A stretch of DNA of 59,828 nucleotides. Origin: Kordiimonas laminariae. Its GTDB lineage: Bacteria > Pseudomonadota > Alphaproteobacteria > Sphingomonadales > Kordiimonadaceae. The position numbers were made by a program, and so were the translations under genes. The notes below the pieces were generated by a model. That model made no database searches. It was not told the origin of the DNA and saw only the letters and a list, made by a program, of their open reading frames with translations. The stretch lies in NCBI RefSeq assembly GCF_023008165.1, contig NZ_JAKQZA010000012.1, positions 1-59,828 of the forward strand, written 5' to 3'. Positions 25,384-33,980 of the stretch are shown here, in pieces; the stretch's first letter is position 1; every line of letters begins with the position of its first letter.

Positions 25384-26304
25384 ATGCCCAAAAATCCATA
25401 TATTGCCGTTATCAGTAATCCTGCCGCTGGACAGCGGAGTGGGCCTTTTCTGTGGGGGGTGATTAATCGCCTGAAGAAGAAAGGCGCTAAAGTTGATCTT
25501 ATTGTAACTGAGGCGCCAGGCCATGCTGTGAAATTAGCAGCTGATTTGAGTACCGAGGGCAGCGTAGATTTAATAGTAGCTGCAGGTGGTGATGGTACGC
25601 TTAGAGAAGTGGCTGAAGGGTTAAACGGTAGCGATGTACCGCTTGGTATTATTCCGGCTGGTACAGCTAATGTAATGGCGCGGGAACTCGGCTATATGAA
25701 AAAAGGCATAAAATCCGTTAAGCGCGTTTCTAAAATCCTTCTGAAAAATCGAACACGTCCTGTTTATCCGTTTCAACTTACTCATGAAGGTAAAAGAACC
25801 ATCGGCCTTTGTTGGCTGGGAGCCGGGTTTGATGCTGCGGTTCTGCAGTATGTGAACCCGTGGATGAAATCAAAGATTGGCAGGGCTGCGTTTGCACCGG
25901 CTATGATCACAACCATGATTAAAGAACCTCGTAAGCCTTCGGTGCCGTGGCAATCTAGTGATGTCACTGGGATGGCAGGTTGGATTATCCTTGCAAATAT
26001 CGCGAAATATGCTGGGCCTTTTGTGCTTACTGAGAAAACGGCGGTGGATCAGCGGGGATTAGCCTGGTTGCGGTTTAAAAAGGCCGGGGCGATTGCTCGT
26101 CTTGTTGACCAAATACTATTACCTTTCAAGTCTCTCGATGTTCGAGGTGAAACACAAGAACTGTTGTCAGAGCAGGTAATAATTGGTGATGGTAATACAC
26201 CTATTCAATTGGATGGTGATTTGATCGGGTTTGGCCCGGTATCGATTCAGCCGCAGGAAAAGCCGATCATGTTCAAGGCAGGGAAAGTTAATTTACGCTC
26301 TTGA
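25384..26304 (+). CDS. Diacylglycerol kinase family lipid kinase (YegS/DgkB-like)
   Basis: A 306-residue protein with the diacylglycerol-kinase catalytic fold. It has the N-terminal NPAAGQRSG phosphate loop, the GGDGTLREVAEGL nucleotide motif near residue 70, and PAGTANVMARELG, all diagnostic. The C-terminal half is a beta-sandwich ending with PIQLDGDLIGF, typical of the YegS/DgkB group. It should phosphorylate a lipid such as diacylglycerol with ATP at the membrane surface; the precise lipid is unknown. Its last 17 nt overlap the convergent DUF2794 gene. Confidence 0.9.
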   Translation: MPKNPYIAVISNPAAGQRSGPFLWGVINRLKKKGAKVDLIVTEAPGHAVKLAADLSTEGSVDLIVAAGGDGTLREVAEGLNGSDVPLGIIPAGTANVMARELGYMKKGIKSVKRVSKILLKNRTRPVYPFQLTHEGKRTIGLCWLGAGFDAAVLQYVNPWMKSKIGRAAFAPAMITTMIKEPRKPSVPWQSSDVTGMAGWIILANIAKYAGPFVLTEKTAVDQRGLAWLRFKKAGAIARLVDQILLPFKSLDVRGETQELLSEQVIIGDGNTPIQLDGDLIGFGPVSIQPQEKPIMFKAGKVNLRS

Positions 26305-26656
26305 ACAGTTGCCGATCAAAATATTTGAGCATTGTCTTTAAATCTTTACCGCGTTTTAAAATCTGGTTGTTCATCCCCAGGATACGCCACATACCTTGTT
26401 TTCCGGCAAGTGCTGGTTCTTTGATAATACGGTAAAGCGGCATTTCACTTGCTCTGCGGTGGATTGAGAAAATTGCCATGTCGTCTAGGTGATCAATTGC
26501 ATAATCATGCCATTCACAGGCAGCAACCATTTTGCCATACACATTCAGGATTTGATTAAGTTCTTGCCGCATAAAATACACGGTTTTTGAAGGCTTTTTT
26601 ATCGAGCTATGAGATTGCTCAAAGGCAGGGTGAAATGATGCGCTAGTTTCGTCCAT
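26288..26656 (-). CDS. DUF2794 family protein
   Basis: A 122-residue protein that matches the alphaproteobacterial DUF2794 family: a variable N-terminus, then FMRQELNQILNVYGKMVA, CEWHDYAIDHL, AIFSIHRRASEMPLYRI and a final ILKRGKDLKTMLKYF. No function is established for the family. It has no signal or membrane segment. The gene converges with the lipid kinase, overlapping its end by 17 nt. AGGAG (in GGAGCATCC) precedes the ATG. This family is a useful marker for the class of the host. Confidence 0.88.
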   Translation of the reverse strand: MDETSASFHPAFEQSHSSIKKPSKTVYFMRQELNQILNVYGKMVAACEWHDYAIDHLDDMAIFSIHRRASEMPLYRIIKEPALAGKQGMWRILGMNNQILKRGKDLKTMLKYFDRQLFKSVN

Positions 26657-26689
26657 GGATGCTCCTTTGTATTAAATTTGCTCTAAAAT

Positions 26690-26717
26690 GCGATAATACG
26701 CAAGAAAACTGCGATAA
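26690..26717. promoter_or_regulatory. Direct repeat GCGATAA upstream of the GIN genes
   Basis: GCGATAA occurs at 26690-26696 and again at 26711-26717, 21 nt apart start to start, which is two turns of the helix. The pair lies about 110 nt before the first GIN gene and resembles a tandem activator site, for example for a response regulator. No regulator gene adjoins. Confidence 0.35.
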
Positions 26718-26824
26718 GTGGGGTTTAAATCCGGTTGACCCATCCCTATCTCAGTGGGATAAATAAGAAGGCCGATAAAAAAAGTAACAGTACGGCTCAA
26801 ACACATATTGCGAGGATAAGACCC

Positions 26825-27505
26825 ATGAAGAATAACGTATTCTTACGTCGTAGCTTGTTTGGTATGGCTGCAGCTGGTGTAGTTGCCGCGTCATTCATTT
26901 CAACAGGTGGTAATGCGACTTATGCCGATATGGCTTCTGAAACCAGAGATCTGGAAGAATTCACAAAAATTACCATCCTTGGTGCTGCTGAACTGGATGT
27001 TACAGCTGGCAAAAGCCAGGAAGTAACCGTGCGCACGGAGGATGATTTCCTTAAGGAAGTTCTGACGTATGTGAAGAATGGTACTCTTTACATTGATATG
27101 CGGGAGAAAGACCGCCGTCGCCGCTTCTGGGATAATGTTGATGTAGAAGTAAACATCAATGTTGAAAACCTTGAAGGCATTGAAGTGCTAGGCGCGATTG
27201 ATGGTGACTTCAGTGATATTGATGCTGAAAACTTTGATATTGAAATCAAAGGTGCAGCCGACCTGGATATTGAAGGTACCTGCGGTACCCTTAACCTTGA
27301 TGTAAAAGGCGCAGGCGACATTAATGCCAAGAACTTTGAGTGTTCAAGCGTTGAAGTGCAGGTAAAAGGCGCTGGTTCTGCGAGCGTTTACGCAAAAGAA
27401 GATATTGATGCCGATGTAAGCGGTGTTGGTTCGATTTCTATTTATGGCGAGCCGGCAAAGGTGCGTAAGCACGTTGGCGGTATCGGTTCAATCAGCATTA
27501 AATAA
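26825..27505 (+). CDS. Exported GIN-domain (DUF2807) protein, copy 1
   Basis: A 226-residue protein starting at ATG 26825 (GAGGATAAG upstream). Arg residues and a hydrophobic stretch FLRRSLFGMAAAGVVAASF form a signal peptide, followed by a mature part built from short strand repeats: ITILGAAELDVTAGK, LEGIEVLGAIDG, IEIKGAADLDIEG, LDVKGAGDINAK and VQVKGAGSASVYAK. This is the beta-helix-like pattern of the GIN domain (DUF2807). Such proteins are envelope-located and of unknown role; in many bacteria they are co-regulated with envelope stress. It is followed after 24 nt by a second GIN gene. The frame is open to 26735, but no ribosome site supports that start. Confidence 0.85.
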   Translation: MKNNVFLRRSLFGMAAAGVVAASFISTGGNATYADMASETRDLEEFTKITILGAAELDVTAGKSQEVTVRTEDDFLKEVLTYVKNGTLYIDMREKDRRRRFWDNVDVEVNINVENLEGIEVLGAIDGDFSDIDAENFDIEIKGAADLDIEGTCGTLNLDVKGAGDINAKNFECSSVEVQVKGAGSASVYAKEDIDADVSGVGSISIYGEPAKVRKHVGGIGSISIK

Positions 27506-27529
27506 CCAGCGACATTGAGGGGAAATACA

Positions 27530-28225
27530 ATGAAATTCATCAAATCAGCAGCAGTGGTTGCAGCACTATCAGCTGTTTCTTTAACAGCAATGGCACGAGA
27601 CGTAGCAGAGCAATCACGAAATGTAGGTTCTTTCACTGAGGTAACTCTTAAAGGATCTATGGATGCGGAAATCACTGTAGGTAAAGAGCGCTCAGTACGT
27701 GTGATTGCCGATGGTGATATTATTGACCGAGTTATCACCGAAGTGCGCGGTGACACACTTTACCTTGAAATGGAAAAGGGTTCCTACCGTAATATCAAAA
27801 AACTGGAAGTGATCATTACTGTACCAAAGCTTGAAGCTGCGGGCATCTATGGTTCGGGTGATATGAGCATTGAAAACGCAAAAGCTGATAGCTTCGAGCT
27901 TGACCTTAAAGGATCTGGCGATGCTGTGCTTTCTGGCGCTGAATTCGGAGAGTTCACAATCGATCTAGCTGGTTCTGGCGACATTAATGTTGAAGGTTCA
28001 TGTAGTGGCCTGAAGCTTGATCTTCGTGGCTCTGGCGATGTATCTGCACGCCGTATGGAATGTGAAAATGCAGATGTTGATCTTCGTGGTTCCGGCGATA
28101 TCAGCTTTTATGCATCAAAGCAGGCTGGTGTATCTGTGCGCGGTTCCGGCGATGTTGATGTTTACGGTCAGCCGAGTAATGTACGTTCAAACGTGCGCGG
28201 TTCTGGCGACGTAAATATTCGCTAA
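27530..28225 (+). CDS. Exported GIN-domain (DUF2807) protein, copy 2
   Basis: A 231-residue protein beginning MKFIKSAAVVAALSAVSLTA, a clear signal peptide with a likely cut after AMA. The mature part shows repeated LRGSGD or similar turns: GIYGSGDMSIEN, LDLKGSGDAVLSG, IDLAGSGDINVEG, LDLRGSGDVSARR, VDLRGSGDISFYA and VRGSGDVNIR. The turns occur every 17-26 residues and suggest a beta-solenoid with a stacked Ser-Gly-Asp ladder. The start at 27530 is preceded by GAGGGG. Copy 1 has GAAD/GAGD in the same positions, so the pair diverged from a duplication while keeping the turn. A terminator follows. Confidence 0.88.
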   Translation: MKFIKSAAVVAALSAVSLTAMARDVAEQSRNVGSFTEVTLKGSMDAEITVGKERSVRVIADGDIIDRVITEVRGDTLYLEMEKGSYRNIKKLEVIITVPKLEAAGIYGSGDMSIENAKADSFELDLKGSGDAVLSGAEFGEFTIDLAGSGDINVEGSCSGLKLDLRGSGDVSARRMECENADVDLRGSGDISFYASKQAGVSVRGSGDVDVYGQPSNVRSNVRGSGDVNIR

Positions 28226-28245
28226 GCGATATATAAATATTCAAG

Positions 28246-28280
28246 AAAAAGCCTCTGCCAGTTTGGTAGGGGCTTTTTTA
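28246..28280 (+). terminator. Terminator after the GIN pair
   Basis: AAAAGCCTCTGCCA and TGGTAGGGGCTTTTTT pair with small mismatches, ending in a T-run. Confidence 0.8.
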
Positions 28281-28539
28281 TTGTACTGTTATAAACTAAC
28301 GAAATAGAGCTATCTTTAAATGGCCTTAATTGGGCCTCGCTCAGGCCTTATTGGGGCTTCTATATATAGCTGTTGGCCTCGACTGGCCCAGCTAGCGGTT
28401 TCATGAACCTATGCCCCCTTATGACCGTACAAAACACAGCTGGGCCAGCTTTTCTCATCTATTCACTAAAGCGTTAGTTCTTCTTAGTTTTGTATAGCTC
28501 TATTGTGTTGGCTTATTTGTGGTAAGCTGGAGAGAATCC
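28281..28539. repeat. Intergenic region with GGCC-rich direct and inverted repeats
   Basis: The gap between the GIN pair and the GST gene holds no clear gene but is unusually repetitive. A degenerate tandem repeat TGGCCTTAATTGGGCCTC / AGGCCTTATTGGGGCTTC lies at about 28321-28360. CTGGCCCAGCT (28383-28393) and AGCTGGGCCAG (28438-28448) form a perfect 11-bp inverted repeat 44 nt apart. The second arm sits in AGCTGGGCCAGCT, itself a palindrome, followed by TTTT. These could fold into a small RNA or act as operators. Confidence 0.4.
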
Positions 28540-29229
28540 ATGAAATTATATGAATTATGTGGTGAGAACAGGCAGGTATGTTTTGGGCCATATGTATGGC
28601 GCACCAAATATTTTCTCGCACATAAAGGCCTTTCTTATGAAACTGTGCCGTTGCGTTTTGTTGAAAAATCACAAATCGACGGTGAGGGTGCTCAGCGTTT
28701 TCCAACACTCGAAGATGGCGGCAAGCTGGTTGGTGATAGCTTTGAAATTGCACAGTATCTGGATGAAGCATATCCAGAAAATAAGATTTTTGGTTCAGAA
28801 GCAGAACTTGCTCAGGCCCATTCGCTTCAGGCATCTATCAACAGCATTGTGTTGTTCGGGATTTTCACTTGCGTTGCAGTAGATGTATGGAAACAGCTTG
28901 ATGAGGCTTCTCAGGCCTATTTCCGGGACACAAGAGAAAAGGCAGTTGGGCAAAGCCTAGAGGATTTCGTATCGGGCCGTGAAACACGCGTTGAGGATTT
29001 CCGTAAGCAGCTTGATTTCCTACGGGCTCCTCTGGCGTCTTTCCCATACCTTAGTGGTAATCAGCCGGGTTGGCTTGATTATACGCTGATGGGTACTTTC
29101 ATGTGGGCGCATACGGTTTCAGATTTCCAGCTTCTTGAAGAAAGTGATCCACTATACCAGTGGCGCGAACGGATGCTTGATCTATGGGATGGTAAATTCC
29201 GGGATGTGCCAAGGGCTGTGGCGCAATAA
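28540..29229 (+). CDS. Glutathione S-transferase family protein
   Basis: A 229-residue protein with an N-terminal thioredoxin-like half (MKLYELCGENRQVCFGPYVW, cis-Pro segment RFPTLEDG, and DSFEIAQYLDEAYP) and an all-helical C-terminal half (LRAPLASFPYLSG, then ADYTLMG-like LDYTLMGTF). These are the two GST domains. Cys7 and Cys14 near the N-terminus might be the catalytic residues, as in beta-etherase-like or omega-type GSTs. The substrate is unknown. GGAGAG lies 5 nt before the ATG. Confidence 0.87.
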   Translation: MKLYELCGENRQVCFGPYVWRTKYFLAHKGLSYETVPLRFVEKSQIDGEGAQRFPTLEDGGKLVGDSFEIAQYLDEAYPENKIFGSEAELAQAHSLQASINSIVLFGIFTCVAVDVWKQLDEASQAYFRDTREKAVGQSLEDFVSGRETRVEDFRKQLDFLRAPLASFPYLSGNQPGWLDYTLMGTFMWAHTVSDFQLLEESDPLYQWRERMLDLWDGKFRDVPRAVAQ

Positions 29230-29310
29230 CTTGCATGTTGGCGGGAATAGCTCTATCAAGAATCTCAATATTGATAATTAGTTTCATAGTGAAGAGCTGG
29301 GGATTTGCTG

Positions 29311-30255
29311 ATGGATGTTTTGTTAGAAGCAAAACAACTGACAAAGCAATTTGGTGGGCTGGTTGCCGTCGACGGAATAGACCTTTCTGTAAAGAAGGGT
29401 GAAGTGCTGGGTTTTCTAGGGCCAAACGGTGCTGGTAAAACCACCACTATGAAAATGCTCACAGGCTTTCTCGCGCCAACAAGCGGGGAGGCCTCTGTGT
29501 GTGGGGAAACCGTTACTACCGGTAATGTAAAAGCCCGGGCTAAAATTGGCTACCTACCTGAAGGCGCGCCTCTTTACGGTGATATGACACCACGTGGGTT
29601 CCTGAGTTTTATGGCTGAAGCCAGACATATCCCAAAAGCTGAAATAGCGGATGTGGTGGAAAGTGCGGCTGGCGCCGTGCATCTTCACAGCGTTATGGAA
29701 CAGCGTATTGAAACCCTTTCCAAGGGTTATAAGCGCAGGGTAGGGCTTGCTGCTGCAATTCTTCACGCGCCAGATGTTCTTATTCTTGATGAACCAACAG
29801 ATGGTCTGGACCCAAACCAGAAGCACGAAGTGCGCCGATTGATTGAGGCAATGTCTGTTGACCGTTCGATTATTATCTCCACGCATATTCTTGAGGAAGT
29901 CGAAGCTATTTGCCACCGGGCTGTAGTGATTAATAAGGGCCGTATTGTTGCGGATGGCACGCCGACTGATCTCAAGAACCAGTCAGAATATAAAAACGCT
30001 GTTGTTATGCTGGTGCCAAAGGAGCAAGCAGAAAGGGCTGCCGCTGCTCTTAAGGGGTTAAGATTCATTGAACGAATTGAGGCTGCAAAGCAGGGTGATA
30101 ACGTTCGTATGACCATTCTTGGCAAAGGACGCGGAGATATAGCAGAATCTATTTCTGATATCGCAGCCGTCAGCAATTGGCAGATTACGGAATTTTCTGT
30201 TGATCCGGGCCGGCTTGATGATGTGTTCCGCAGGCTGACAGAGGGGGAAGTATAA
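29311..30255 (+). CDS. ABC transporter ATP-binding protein, GldA-like
   Basis: A 314-residue ABC ATPase with Walker A GFLGPNGAGKTTTMKML, signature LSKGYKRRVGLAAAIL, Walker B LILDEPTDGLDPNQ and switch ISTHILEEVE. It is followed after 2 nt by a permease and then a GldG-like protein. This A-F-G order resembles the gliding-motility ABC exporter GldAFG of Bacteroidetes, but many non-gliding proteobacteria carry the same four-gene set with unknown cargo. I start it at ATG 29311 rather than the upstream ATG at 29305 because the GGGGA site is better placed. Confidence 0.92.
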   Translation: MDVLLEAKQLTKQFGGLVAVDGIDLSVKKGEVLGFLGPNGAGKTTTMKMLTGFLAPTSGEASVCGETVTTGNVKARAKIGYLPEGAPLYGDMTPRGFLSFMAEARHIPKAEIADVVESAAGAVHLHSVMEQRIETLSKGYKRRVGLAAAILHAPDVLILDEPTDGLDPNQKHEVRRLIEAMSVDRSIIISTHILEEVEAICHRAVVINKGRIVADGTPTDLKNQSEYKNAVVMLVPKEQAERAAAALKGLRFIERIEAAKQGDNVRMTILGKGRGDIAESISDIAAVSNWQITEFSVDPGRLDDVFRRLTEGEV

Positions 30256-30257
30256 CA

Positions 30258-30992
30258 ATGCATATTTCCACCATCATAAAACGAGAGTTTGCCAGCTATT
30301 TTGCAACACCAGTTGCCTATGTGTTTCTGGTTATCTTCCTTGTTTTGCAGGGTATGTTTACTTTTTACATGGGCGCTTTTTATGAGCGTGAGCAGGCAGA
30401 TTTAGTTTCATTTTTCACCTATCAACCTTGGTTGTTTCTGTTTTTGATGCCTGCCATTGGCATGCGACTATGGGCAGAAGAACGGAAAAGTGGCACTTTT
30501 GAACTACTACTCACGCTGCCAGTACCTTTGAGCGCAATTGTAATAGGTAAGTATTTGGCAGCCTTTCTGTTTGCAGCTTTTGCTCTTTTGCTGACATTCC
30601 CTATCTGGGTGACAGTGAATTGGCTGGGCGATCCAGATAACGGTGTAATTATTACTGGTTATCTTGGGTCTTTGCTCGTGGCTGGAAGTTTCCTTGCGAT
30701 TGGCGCTGCGATGTCAGCTACAACAAAAAACCAAGTGGTAGCTTTCATCTTATCTGTATGTGCTTGTTTCTTCTTTATGGTTTCAGGCTTACCTATGGTG
30801 CTCGATGCATTCAGTAGCTGGGCACCTGAACCAATTGTTCTTGCTATTTCAAATCTAAGCCTTCTTACTCATTTTGATAATTTGCAAAAGGGTGTGATTG
30901 TAGCCAGTGATTTGGTTTATTTTGGAGCGCTGATTTTTGGATGGCTCTGGGTGAATCGTGTAGTGATCGAAAGTAAGAGAGAGGCGGGTTAA
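30258..30992 (+). CDS. ABC-2 type permease, GldF-like
   Basis: A 244-residue membrane protein with about six hydrophobic segments (for example VAYVFLVIFLVLQGMFTFYM near residue 20, and a last helix YFGALIFGWLWVN). It contains the motif MRLWAEERKSGTFELLLTLP, conserved in ABC-2 exporters at the coupling helix. It lies between the ATPase and the GldG-like gene with 2-nt and 1-nt gaps, so the three are translationally tight. Confidence 0.9.
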   Translation: MHISTIIKREFASYFATPVAYVFLVIFLVLQGMFTFYMGAFYEREQADLVSFFTYQPWLFLFLMPAIGMRLWAEERKSGTFELLLTLPVPLSAIVIGKYLAAFLFAAFALLLTFPIWVTVNWLGDPDNGVIITGYLGSLLVAGSFLAIGAAMSATTKNQVVAFILSVCACFFFMVSGLPMVLDAFSSWAPEPIVLAISNLSLLTHFDNLQKGVIVASDLVYFGALIFGWLWVNRVVIESKREAG

Positions 30993-30993
30993 C

Positions 30994-32817
30994 ATGTCCA
31001 AGTTGTTGAGCCGTACATCTATTCAGTTTCTGCTTGCGGTTTTGATGTTCTTGTCGGTCACAGTGCTGGCTGATCGCTACTTACGAGCGTTTCGTGTCGA
31101 TCTTACGGAGGGTGGTCTATATACCTTAACAGAAGGTACAGAAACCCTGTTGGCGGAAACTCAGGATTCCGTGTCTATGGAGTTTTATTTCTCCCGCACC
31201 CTAGCTACACCGTACCCTCAGCTTTTGAATTACGGGAAACGCGTCGAAGATATGCTCAGGGCTTTTTCCGTGGCGAGCAGTGGTCAAATCACTCTTTCTA
31301 TTATTGACCCAAAACCCTTTTCTGAAGAAGAAGATGATGCGGTTGCCGCTGGCCTTAAGGGCATTCCAATGGGGGATGGTTCAGTCTTTTACCTTGGGTT
31401 GAAGGTGGCGAATGATCTGGATGGTGAAGCCATTATACCTTTCTTTACGGAAGAGCGGGAAAACTTCCTTGAGTATGATTTGGTGAAATTGCTTGTTTCT
31501 CTTGGAAACGAGAATAAGAAAACGCTCGCGCTTCTCACCAGCTTACCGATGCAGTTTGGCGCAGGAGGTGCACAAGCAGCTCTTTCCGGGCAGGGGCAAC
31601 CCTATGTCATATATCAGCAGCTTCAGGAATTCTTCGATGTTTCCATGTTAGCTGCGGATTTTACGACCCTTCCAGATAGTACCGATGTGTTGATGGTGGT
31701 GCATCCGCCAGTTCTTACTGATGATCAGTTGTTTGCAATTGATCAGTTTGTACTGTCCGGTGGTCGTGCACTCGTGTTTCTTGATCCGCATTCGGAAGCG
31801 ATGGATCCACGTGCCGTAACGCCACAAGCATCAAATCTTGGCCCACTCCTTAAAGCTTGGGGTGCTGAGATGCCAGAAGGTATGGTGGTTGGCGATGCGT
31901 CCTTGGCTCAACGTGTTCAGGTAGGCGGGTACGGACCGGATTCTATTAAAGACTATCTCTTCTGGCTCGGCATAAAGAAAGATTTCTTGTCGGCGGTCGA
32001 TATTGTTGCAGGTTCTGTAGATAATCTGAATCTAGCCAGCAGCGGTGTGTTACTGCCAGTTGAAGGGGCTTCTACACGGTTTGATCCTCTTGTTAGTACA
32101 AGCGCTGTGGCGATGCTCTATGATGCGCAGCGTGCAACAGGACAACCGGACCCAGACGCTTTGCTGGGTGATTTTGTGGCAGACGGTAATAGTTATGCTC
32201 TGGTAGCTCGTTTGACAGGAGCTACAAAAACAGCATTTCCCGAAAAAGCGGAAGCTGGCATTACAGATGGCACGATTAATATCGTGGTAGGTGCTGATGT
32301 TGATCTGTTTGAGGATCGTTTTTGGGTGCAACTTCAGGAGTTGTTGGGGCAGAGAATTGTAGTGCCGCTTGCAGGTAATGGCAGTTTTATCCTTAACCTT
32401 GCCGATCATATTTCAGGCAGTGATTCTTTGCTCGAGCTGCGTGGACGAGGTGTGATGAAGCGCCCGTTTGGTGTTGTTGATCGGCTCCGGAAAAATGCAG
32501 AGGCAAAATACCTGGCAGAAGAGCGTATACTTCAGGAGCGCCTGCAGGTAGCAGAGCAACGTATTGCGGAACTTGAGGCACAACAGCCTGAAGGCTCTAC
32601 AGTTTTCTCGAGTGAGCAAGAAGCGGAAATCGACTCCTTTAGGGATCAACTTCTTGAAACACGTAAGGAATTGAGGACAGTGAACCGTAATCTGCATGAA
32701 GAGATTGACGGCCTTGGAAAGTTGCTTGCCTTCATAAATATTGCTTTCGTGCCGATTATTATTGTCCTTTTCGTGCTTCTAAGGCTATTCATACGCCGCC
32801 GTAGGGCTGCTGTATAG
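30994..32817 (+). CDS. GldG-like ABC-associated protein
   Basis: A 607-residue protein with one N-terminal membrane helix (about residues 10-27, FLLAVLMFLSVTVLA) and one near the C-terminus (FINIAFVPIIIVLFVLLRLF) followed by Arg-rich residues. Between them lies a large extracytoplasmic part that includes an ABC-associated (DUF7088/GldG) core with LTEGGLYTLTEGT near the start and ALVFLDPHSEAMD in the middle. A coiled-coil stretch (about residues 500-560, AEERILQERLQVAEQ) precedes the last helix. It probably completes the transporter as a periplasmic, substrate-handling subunit. Confidence 0.88.
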   Translation: MSKLLSRTSIQFLLAVLMFLSVTVLADRYLRAFRVDLTEGGLYTLTEGTETLLAETQDSVSMEFYFSRTLATPYPQLLNYGKRVEDMLRAFSVASSGQITLSIIDPKPFSEEEDDAVAAGLKGIPMGDGSVFYLGLKVANDLDGEAIIPFFTEERENFLEYDLVKLLVSLGNENKKTLALLTSLPMQFGAGGAQAALSGQGQPYVIYQQLQEFFDVSMLAADFTTLPDSTDVLMVVHPPVLTDDQLFAIDQFVLSGGRALVFLDPHSEAMDPRAVTPQASNLGPLLKAWGAEMPEGMVVGDASLAQRVQVGGYGPDSIKDYLFWLGIKKDFLSAVDIVAGSVDNLNLASSGVLLPVEGASTRFDPLVSTSAVAMLYDAQRATGQPDPDALLGDFVADGNSYALVARLTGATKTAFPEKAEAGITDGTINIVVGADVDLFEDRFWVQLQELLGQRIVVPLAGNGSFILNLADHISGSDSLLELRGRGVMKRPFGVVDRLRKNAEAKYLAEERILQERLQVAEQRIAELEAQQPEGSTVFSSEQEAEIDSFRDQLLETRKELRTVNRNLHEEIDGLGKLLAFINIAFVPIIIVLFVLLRLFIRRRRAAV

Positions 32818-32839
32818 AATTCAAAACGGACAAGGGCCA

Positions 32840-33859
32840 ATGTCTGAAAGACTGACGAATATTTTAGGGTATCTCACACTCTTCGCAATTTTGGGTGCGA
32901 TTTGGGTGCTGTTTGGAGAAGATCCTTCAAAAGAGCAGGGCGCTCGCAACGAACCAACTTTCTCAACTGTCGATCAAAAAATTAATGATGTTGAGGAAAT
33001 TAATATCATTTCTGAGAAAGGGCAGGTTTCATTAGCCCGCACTAATGATGGTTGGGTTGTTAAAAGCAGAGATGCATATCAGGCTGATGGTGAAAAAGTT
33101 CGTGTCTTTTTGAGAGGGATTGCAAAATCTGAACGTAGAGAGCCAAAGACTTCCAACCAAAGCCGCTTTGACGTTCTTGGTTTAGGCTCAAAGGCAAAGA
33201 CGGTTTCCCTTAAGGCCGCAGGCGGTGCAACTGTTCTTGAGTTTGCAATGGGGAAGCGTAAGGCAAATGCAACGAGTGGCCGTTCGTTAACCTACATCTA
33301 TCAAGATACAGATACGCGTAGTTGGTTGGTCTCTGAGTTGGCAGAAGCTCAGGTCGACTCTGCCTGGTGGCTTGATCATTCTCTTTTCCGGTTTGATGAT
33401 GCACGAGTGAGCGACGTAACGGTAAATGGTGTGTGGTTAACGCGTAAATTTGGTGATCAGGACTTTAAGCTTCAGGGTGTAAAAGCTAATGAGCAAGCAC
33501 TGCCGAATTGGCAGTTACATTCACCAGCTCGTGCTATCGCAGATTTCACTTTTACTGATGCTAAAAAGCTTGGGAATCCGCTTGCCGAGCCGTTCGCAAA
33601 GGCTGTGCTGAATACATATGACGGTATGGTGGTAAACGTGGATATTTACCAGATGGATGAAGGTCGTTGGGCCAAAATATCAGCAGCATATGATGATACC
33701 CTTCGACTGGATCAGGCAGGGCTGAAAACGGCTGCGGAAGTACAAGCCGAAATTGCCTCTATTATGGCTGCAACACGCGAATGGGTGTTTAAGCTATCTG
33801 AGATTGACGCCGGTACTTTATCCTCCGTTCGGGCTGATTTTGTTAGTAATAAGCAATAA
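32840..33859 (+). CDS. DUF4340 domain protein
   Basis: A 339-residue protein with one N-terminal membrane segment (ILGYLTLFAILGAIWVLFG) and a periplasmic DUF4340 region with INIISEKGQVSLARTNDGW and VRVFLRGIAKSERREPKT. DUF4340 proteins regularly accompany GldA/F/G-like transporters, which is the context here: it begins 22 nt after the GldG-like gene. No enzyme motif is visible; it is probably a structural or substrate-binding subunit. Confidence 0.85.
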   Translation: MSERLTNILGYLTLFAILGAIWVLFGEDPSKEQGARNEPTFSTVDQKINDVEEINIISEKGQVSLARTNDGWVVKSRDAYQADGEKVRVFLRGIAKSERREPKTSNQSRFDVLGLGSKAKTVSLKAAGGATVLEFAMGKRKANATSGRSLTYIYQDTDTRSWLVSELAEAQVDSAWWLDHSLFRFDDARVSDVTVNGVWLTRKFGDQDFKLQGVKANEQALPNWQLHSPARAIADFTFTDAKKLGNPLAEPFAKAVLNTYDGMVVNVDIYQMDEGRWAKISAAYDDTLRLDQAGLKTAAEVQAEIASIMAATREWVFKLSEIDAGTLSSVRADFVSNKQ

Positions 33860-33887
33860 GCAGCATTATTTCATTCTAATGTAGGGG

Positions 33888-33915
33888 CTTGACGGTCCCT
33901 TATTTTTTCTTAAAT
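33888..33915 (+). promoter_or_regulatory. RpoH (heat-shock sigma32) type promoter of htpG
   Basis: CTTG, 17 nt, then CTTAAAT. This matches the alphaproteobacterial RpoH consensus CTTG-N17-C-y-TATnT in six of seven -10 positions. It is 66 nt before the htpG start, the classic target for this sigma factor. Confidence 0.6.
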
Positions 33916-33980
33916 GAAGAGCAGAAATTTGCGTCATACAAAGGCGTCACAAGTTAAATAATAAAGGTTCAAAATAAACA

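Noticed and set aside
33880-33908. Terminator after the DUF4340 gene
   Set aside because: AGGG and CCCT give only four pairs before the T-run, and the same bases fit an RpoH promoter better.
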